A stretch of 64,000 nucleotides of DNA from Sedimentitalea xiamensis. GTDB taxonomy: Bacteria; Pseudomonadota; Alphaproteobacteria; Rhodobacterales; Rhodobacteraceae. Shown piece after piece: positions 60,157 to 64,000 of this stretch. The translations under genes and the position numbers were made by a program. Within the stretch, counting starts at the first letter, position 1. Every line of letters begins with the position of its first letter. The notes beneath the pieces are model-generated. The model was not told where the DNA came from. It saw only the letters and a list, made by a program, of their open reading frames with translations, and ran no database searches. The stretch is taken from positions 62,001 to 126,000 of the forward strand of contig NZ_JASNJE010000010.1 in the NCBI RefSeq assembly GCF_030164465.1. Reading direction: 5' to 3'.

Positions 60157-61329
60157 TCATGGGTTGCCCACAACGAAACCCGGCGTCTCCTGGCCGGTCG
60201 AGACTTGCAACAAACCAGGGGTTGCCAGATACAGACCGCGGGTAGCGCATTCCTCGTACAAGTGGTGTCGAACCGCAGCCGGGGTCCAGCGCAGGTAGCG
60301 CCGCACCACCTTGGTCAGCTTGGTCTCGGGCAAGGGGTCAAGGTGAAAGAATACAGACACTTGCAGGGCGAAATCACCCGCATCGGCCAAGAGCCAGGTC
60401 ATCGGCACATTGGCATTGACATGCAGATCCTTGCGCTCGGCCAGTGCCTCGAAAGTGGCGCCGACCGCTGCCTCCACCCTTGCAAAAAGTGCCTCGCGGT
60501 TTTCTGCCACGGACTCATTCTCGGGGTATGAGATCTTCAGTTCGACTCGTCGCCGCAATCCCTCGATCGAGGCACGCTTGTTGAGGTTCTCAATCGTGCC
60601 CTCGAACAATTTGGCATTGCGCATGATGACGCGTTCATTGCTGTCGAGATTGAGCAGCAGCACATAAAATGGGGTCAGCCGGTTTATGATGTAGATCGGT
60701 CCGTCGCTGTCGAAACGGATGGTCTCGCCTTCGTTGGCCATCGATGATCCGAGCAGGGTCAAACCGAAATACATGTCCGGAAACCACACTGAATGGGTCA
60801 AAAAGATGAAGGCGGCGATGATACCGATGAAGCCGGTTCGCTCGATCAGGCTGCCAAGGTTCCAGATCTGTAACAGCGCAAGCAACCCGCACAGCAGCAT
60901 GATCACAATCATCACCAGTGTCGCCATGCGGCTGTGATATGAGGCCTGTGTGACTTTGGTGCCATCGATCTCGCGACTGCGGCCGAATTTCGCCTCAAGC
61001 AACCGAGCCAGGATGTTGAAGGCGACCATCATGCCATAGATCAACACGATCGATGCTGAGGCGCGCAATAGCAGTCGATCGTAATCCACCTCCAACAGCT
61101 TGTGAAACACCAGATCAGCTAACTGCAACAGGATGAAGGCGACCGTGACCAGCCGCAACAAGCTGATCTGCAATGATTTTCTGTCGGGACTGGCAACCGG
61201 CCCTAAAATGCGCGGGGCGAGGATGAAGAGCGCAACCCCCACCAGCGTCGATACCAACGGCATCGTATAGACGCCAAATATCGTGGTCAGCTTCGCCCAG
61301 AGATCCACCTCCGGCAATCCTGTCATCAT
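60157..61329 (-). CDS. MscS-like mechanosensitive ion channel family protein
   Basis: This 390-residue inner-membrane protein has about five helices in the first 200 residues, then a beta-domain (TIRFDSDGPIYIINRLTPFYVLL, residues about 215-240) and an alpha/beta C-terminal domain typical of MscS-like channels. The pore-lining Gly/Ala helix is less regular than in E. coli MscS (FIGIIAAFIFLTHSV), so channel properties may differ. Channels of this type release solutes on hypo-osmotic shock. The start is ATG 61329 or 61326. No operon partner is present, and the IS6 remnant lies upstream. Confidence 0.75.
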   Translation of the reverse strand: MMTGLPEVDLWAKLTTIFGVYTMPLVSTLVGVALFILAPRILGPVASPDRKSLQISLLRLVTVAFILLQLADLVFHKLLEVDYDRLLLRASASIVLIYGMMVAFNILARLLEAKFGRSREIDGTKVTQASYHSRMATLVMIVIMLLCGLLALLQIWNLGSLIERTGFIGIIAAFIFLTHSVWFPDMYFGLTLLGSSMANEGETIRFDSDGPIYIINRLTPFYVLLLNLDSNERVIMRNAKLFEGTIENLNKRASIEGLRRRVELKISYPENESVAENREALFARVEAAVGATFEALAERKDLHVNANVPMTWLLADAGDFALQVSVFFHLDPLPETKLTKVVRRYLRWTPAAVRHHLYEECATRGLYLATPGLLQVSTGQETPGFVVGNP

Positions 61330-61522
61330 TTGCCCCTATACCAATCGGTACCGCTACGCTGACTATCAGAAATGATTGTTTTCAACAAACGATCATGCTT
61401 CCGTTCAGGGGCTGTGGACAATCATCTCGAGGCGATGAGAGCGGCGACGAAGTTCCAGTTGGCGGCATAGCGGCATTGCCAACTTGTTTGCACCCGCCTG
61501 AATGCGGCCTGAACGATTTCTG
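61330..61522. other. Upstream region of the MscS-type gene with inverted repeat
   Basis: This 193-bp non-coding stretch has an imperfect inverted repeat (ATGATTGTTT ... AAACGATCAT, 61372-61396), about 45 bp upstream of the MscS-type start and a possible operator. Beyond 61430 the sequence may be transposase remnant material, but I cannot assign it. Confidence 0.35.
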
Positions 61523-61790
61523 TCAGGCGGTCATTTCGGGTGTGTAGATGCTCCAAATATCGAAGGCGTCGGATCGGGCGTGGCGGTATGATGTGGCGGA
61601 GAGACGACAGCGGCGGGGACGGAAGATCGTGTTGATCTGGTCATGAGACGCCGGAAATCTCTGCGCATGTCTGGGCGGCTTGAACCGGTCCATGAGTTTC
61701 TCTCGCTTGCGTGTCGGCCGATGCGATCCTTCGATCCGATTGTTCAAGCCCTTGTGTGGCTTCGGAGCCAGCGCATGCCGACAGCCGTGA
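61523..61790 (-). mobile_element. IS6-family transposase remnant (C-terminal part)
   Basis: On the minus strand, LNNRIEGSHRPTRKREKLMD, RFKPPRHAQRFPASHDQINT, RPRRCRLSATSYRHARSDAF and the ending TPEMTA match the C-terminal third of IS6/IS26-family transposases common in Rhodobacterales, including the final E of the DDE triad region (NNRxExSHRPTR, here NNRIEGSHRPTR). The N-terminal two thirds and the inverted repeats are missing, and a frameshift lies upstream of LNNR. It borders the LysR-fds operon. Confidence 0.75.
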
Positions 61791-61917
61791 GACGCTATCC
61801 AAGGGCCACGCTGCCCGATGCGGTTCTCGGAGGCAGTACCTGCGCAAGGCGTATTGAATCCGCGATATTATTCCGAAATTATATCAGAAGTCCGACTTTT
61901 AATCTGGATACGACATC
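61791..61917 (+). promoter_or_regulatory. Promoter region of the fds-linked LysR gene
   Basis: The 127 bp between the IS6 remnant and the LysR start end in a clearly AT-rich stretch (61855-61912, with GATATTATTCCGAAATTATATCAGA), suitable for a promoter. No exact -35/-10 boxes are assigned. The nearness of the IS remnant means that part of the original promoter could have been replaced. Confidence 0.4.
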
Positions 61918-62805
61918 ATGCTCGATAAGTTGGAAATGTTTATCGCTCTCGCGAGAGAGGCACATTTCGGTCGTGCCGCGGAAAGTCTCAGGATCACGCA
62001 ACCGACATTGTCGACCGGCATCAAGCAACTTGAGGATCAACTTGGCGTCCTGCTCGTCTTCCGTGCGTCCCGGTTCGGCGGGCTGACGCCGGAGGGTCAG
62101 ACGGCGCTGGTCTGGGCGCGGAAGATCGTCGGCGATGCGCGCCAGTTGCGCGAGGAAATGCGGTTCAAGAGGGAAGGGCTTTCCGGGCAATTGCGGCTCG
62201 CCGTGATCCCGACGGCGCTGACCTGGGTTGCGCGGCTTGCCTCCGAATTCGGCGAGAAGCACCCGAACGTCCGGTTCACAATCCTTTCCCGCACTTCGAT
62301 CGAGATCCTGGCGATGCTCGACAACCTGGAGATCGACGCGGGCATTTCCTATCTCGACAACGAGCCGATGGGACGGGTCAGCACCGTACAGCTTTACGAG
62401 GAGCACTACATGTTGGTCTGTCCTCTGACCTCACCATTCGCGAGACGCGACAGCGTGGGTTGGGACGAGGTCGGCGGCGCGCGGCTCTCCTTGCTGGCGC
62501 CCGACATGCAGAACCGCCGGATCATCAACCGCAACTTCGCCGCCGTCGACACGGCACCCGAAACCTGGATCGAATCGAACTCCACAATCGTTCTTGCGGC
62601 GATGGTCGAACGGGGCGATTGCCTGACAGTTTTGCCGGAAGACATGGCGGAGTTCCTGGCGCAGCGGAATTCACTGGCACTTGTCCCGCTGCACGGACCC
62701 GAGCCCGCGCATTCGGTGGGGCTTGTGGCTCCTTATCGAGAACCGCATACGCCGGTGCTCGACGCGCTGATGCGAACGGCGCGAAAGATGTCCACGCGAA
62801 ATTGA
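61918..62805 (+). CDS. LysR-family regulator of the formate dehydrogenase operon (FdsR-like)
   Basis: This 295-residue LysR regulator has an N-terminal helix-turn-helix (LEMFIALAREAHFGRAAESL, RITQPTLSTGIKQLEDQLG; residues about 4-45) and an effector domain from about residue 88 (LRLAVIPTALTWVARLASEF). It stands 93 nt upstream of fdsG in the same direction, as a LysR regulator does next to other fds operons, so it probably controls them in response to formate. That link is contextual. Confidence 0.88.
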   Translation: MLDKLEMFIALAREAHFGRAAESLRITQPTLSTGIKQLEDQLGVLLVFRASRFGGLTPEGQTALVWARKIVGDARQLREEMRFKREGLSGQLRLAVIPTALTWVARLASEFGEKHPNVRFTILSRTSIEILAMLDNLEIDAGISYLDNEPMGRVSTVQLYEEHYMLVCPLTSPFARRDSVGWDEVGGARLSLLAPDMQNRRIINRNFAAVDTAPETWIESNSTIVLAAMVERGDCLTVLPEDMAEFLAQRNSLALVPLHGPEPAHSVGLVAPYREPHTPVLDALMRTARKMSTRN

Positions 62806-62898
62806 TAGGATTCTTCAATCAATAGACGGAAACACAATATTGATCGTTGATTGATCGGCTGCAACGTTCGGGCAAACGCAAGCCAGTCGAGGCCAGTC
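62806..62898 (+). promoter_or_regulatory. fds operon promoter/operator region with inverted repeat
   Basis: The 93-bp gap between the LysR gene and fdsG carries an inverted repeat TCAATCAA (62815-62822) / TTGATTGA (62847-62854), plus ATTGAT at 62839-62844. It is markedly AT-rich next to the coding DNA. This is a good candidate binding site for the LysR protein and the start of the fds transcript. Confidence 0.55.
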
Positions 62899-63375
62899 AT
62901 GCAATCGCCCAATGTCACAATTATAGCGGAGGACTTCGGTCACCTGATCTCGGAGCACCGTGACGCAGAAGGCGCGCTGCTTCCGATCCTGCACGCGATT
63001 CAGGATGTCTGCGGCTATATCCCGGATGCCGCGCACCCGCTGATCTGCGACGCGCTGAACATCACCCAGGCCGAACTGCACGGGGTGATCTCGTTCTACC
63101 ACGATTTCCGCAAGAAACCGGCCGGCCGTCACGTGCTGAAGGTCTGCCGGGCCGAGGCGTGCCAATCGGTTGGCGGCGACGCAGTCGCGGCCACTCTTCT
63201 GGACAGGCTCGGACTGGACTGGCACGGCACGACCCACAATGGCGCGGTGACCGTGGAACCGGTCTACTGCCTCGGCCTCTGCGCCTGCGGCCCGGCAGCG
63301 ATGGTCGATGGCCGTGTCGTGGGCCGCGTCGATGCTGCGAAGCTGGACGCCCTCCTGGCGGAGGCGGGCGTATGA
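62899..63375 (+). CDS. fdsG: NAD-dependent formate dehydrogenase gamma subunit (FdsG, NuoE-like)
   Basis: This 158-residue [2Fe-2S] thioredoxin-like protein of the NuoE/FdsG family has cluster ligands in CRAEACQSVGG and YCLGLCACGP and the usual LLPILHAIQDVCGYIP start. In Fds it relays electrons in the soluble complex FdsABG that oxidises formate to CO2 and reduces NAD. ATG 62899 (MQSPNVTIIAEDFG) matches family length. The stop overlaps the fdsB start (ATGA). The gene order LysR-fdsG-fdsB is the canonical fds layout. Confidence 0.93.
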   Translation: MQSPNVTIIAEDFGHLISEHRDAEGALLPILHAIQDVCGYIPDAAHPLICDALNITQAELHGVISFYHDFRKKPAGRHVLKVCRAEACQSVGGDAVAATLLDRLGLDWHGTTHNGAVTVEPVYCLGLCACGPAAMVDGRVVGRVDAAKLDALLAEAGV

Positions 63376-64000
63376 AGATTTTCGTGCCGATGGACAGCGC
63401 GGCGAAGGCGCTGGGGGCCGAGGAGGTGGTTGCAGCCCTGCGCGTCGCCGCTCCCGATGCCGAGATCGTCCGCACCGGGTCGCGCGGCATGATCTGGCTC
63501 GAGCCGCTGGTCGAGGTGGAGATCGACGGAGTGCGGCATGGCTTCGGCCCGGCCGAGCCTGCGGACGCAGGCGGTATCGTCGACGGCACCAGCGCCAGGG
63601 CGCTCGGCCCGGTCGAGGATCTTGATTGGATGAAGCGTCAATCACGCCTGACCTTTGCGCGCGTTGGCGTGATCGACCCGTTGTCGCTGGACGACTATCA
63701 GGCCCATGGCGGCTTGGCCGGACTGCGCCGGGCGCTCGGGATGTCCGGGCAGGACATCGTCGACGAGGTCAAGGCCTCGGGGCTGCGCGGGCGGGGCGGT
63801 GCCGGTTTCCCGACGGGCATCAAGTGGCAGACCGTGCACGATGCCGAGGCGCCGCAGAAATACATTGTCTGCAACGCCGACGAGGGCGACAGCGGCACCT
63901 TCGCCGACCGGATGATCATGGAGGGCGATCCGTTTACGCTGATCGAAGGCATGGCCATCGCGGGCATCGGCGTAGGTGCGACGCGGGGATATGTCTATCT
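63372..64000 (+). CDS. fdsB: NAD-dependent formate dehydrogenase beta subunit (FdsB, NuoF-like), partial
   Basis: The first 209 residues are in the window; the gene runs off the end. The N-terminal part (MKIFVPMDSAAKALGAEEV) is the thioredoxin-like extension of FdsB, followed by the FMN/NADH-binding LRGRGGAGFPTGIKW (about residues 136-150) and CNADEGDSGTFADRMIMEGDP of NuoF-type diaphorases. It transfers electrons to NAD. The start ATG overlaps the fdsG stop. fdsA, with the molybdenum and Fe-S subunit, is expected downstream. Confidence 0.94.
   Translation, partial: MKIFVPMDSAAKALGAEEVVAALRVAAPDAEIVRTGSRGMIWLEPLVEVEIDGVRHGFGPAEPADAGGIVDGTSARALGPVEDLDWMKRQSRLTFARVGVIDPLSLDDYQAHGGLAGLRRALGMSGQDIVDEVKASGLRGRGGAGFPTGIKWQTVHDAEAPQKYIVCNADEGDSGTFADRMIMEGDPFTLIEGMAIAGIGVGATRGYVY

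Overview
The window reads as part of a large extrachromosomal replicon (megaplasmid or chromid) of a high-GC alphaproteobacterium, most likely Rhodobacterales. The reasons are a DnaA-like replication initiator divergent from a parAB pair with palindromic sites (a replicon type known from Rhodobacterales), TAXI-type TRAP and Dpp-type ABC importers, a CO-dehydrogenase-family molybdenum hydroxylase next to an MHYT-LytTR regulator, and an NAD-dependent formate dehydrogenase (fds) operon. No rRNA or ribosomal-protein genes are seen.

Layout. (1) 1-7.0 kb, minus strand: a TAXI TRAP importer, an acyl-CoA ligase, an MHYT-LytTR regulator and the start of a molybdenum hydroxylase operon, with a divergent MaoC-like hydratase at 7.3 kb. 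(2) 7.7-17.8 kb: an amidohydrolase, a COG0523 GTPase and an SMP-30 lactonase on the minus strand, divergent from a LysR regulator followed by a complete five-gene peptide/opine-type ABC importer. (3) 17.8-22.5 kb: the replication and partition module, with a DnaA-like initiator, an iteron-bearing origin region, parA, parB, four copies of a 16-bp palindrome and a tyrosine recombinase. (4) 22.6-23.7 kb: a helix-turn-helix protein of unknown function. (5) 23.7-51.5 kb: an extracellular contractile injection system (eCIS) gene cluster on the minus strand, read from sheath to the eCIS-core protein. It encodes sheath, tube, zinc-ribbon baseplate protein, Pro-rich protein, DUF4255 cap, AAA+ ATPase, tube-initiator, LysM, gpD-like hub, gpV spike, gp25, two gpJ-like wedges, a tail-I-like protein, a beta-helix fibre-like protein, the DUF4157 protein and a last small gene. 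(6) 51.7-53.7 kb: a fused CoA-transferase. (7) 53.8-61.8 kb: an accessory patch that looks more AT-rich and is rich in fragments. It holds a 5' tRNA-Ser-like fragment, a large membrane protein with an internal nuclease-like motif, the C-terminal end of an integrase, IS5- and IS6-family transposase remnants, a Tat-type L,D-transpeptidase-like protein, a META/SH3 lipoprotein-like secreted protein and an MscS-type channel. (8) 61.9-64 kb: a LysR regulator and the first genes of an fds formate dehydrogenase operon.

Working together: regions 1, 2 and 8 are transport-plus-catabolism units typical of a versatile marine or soil heterotroph. Region 3 maintains the replicon. Region 5 is a tightly coupled operon (many ATGA-type overlaps) for a secreted phage-tail-like particle, so the injection system appears to be carried on a mobile replicon close to its origin. 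Region 7 is a decayed integration hotspot. The most interesting points are the plasmid-borne eCIS with a DUF4157 protein lacking the HExxH first histidine, the reuse of one palindrome inside both parA and parB, and the membrane-nuclease gene beside an integrase remnant.
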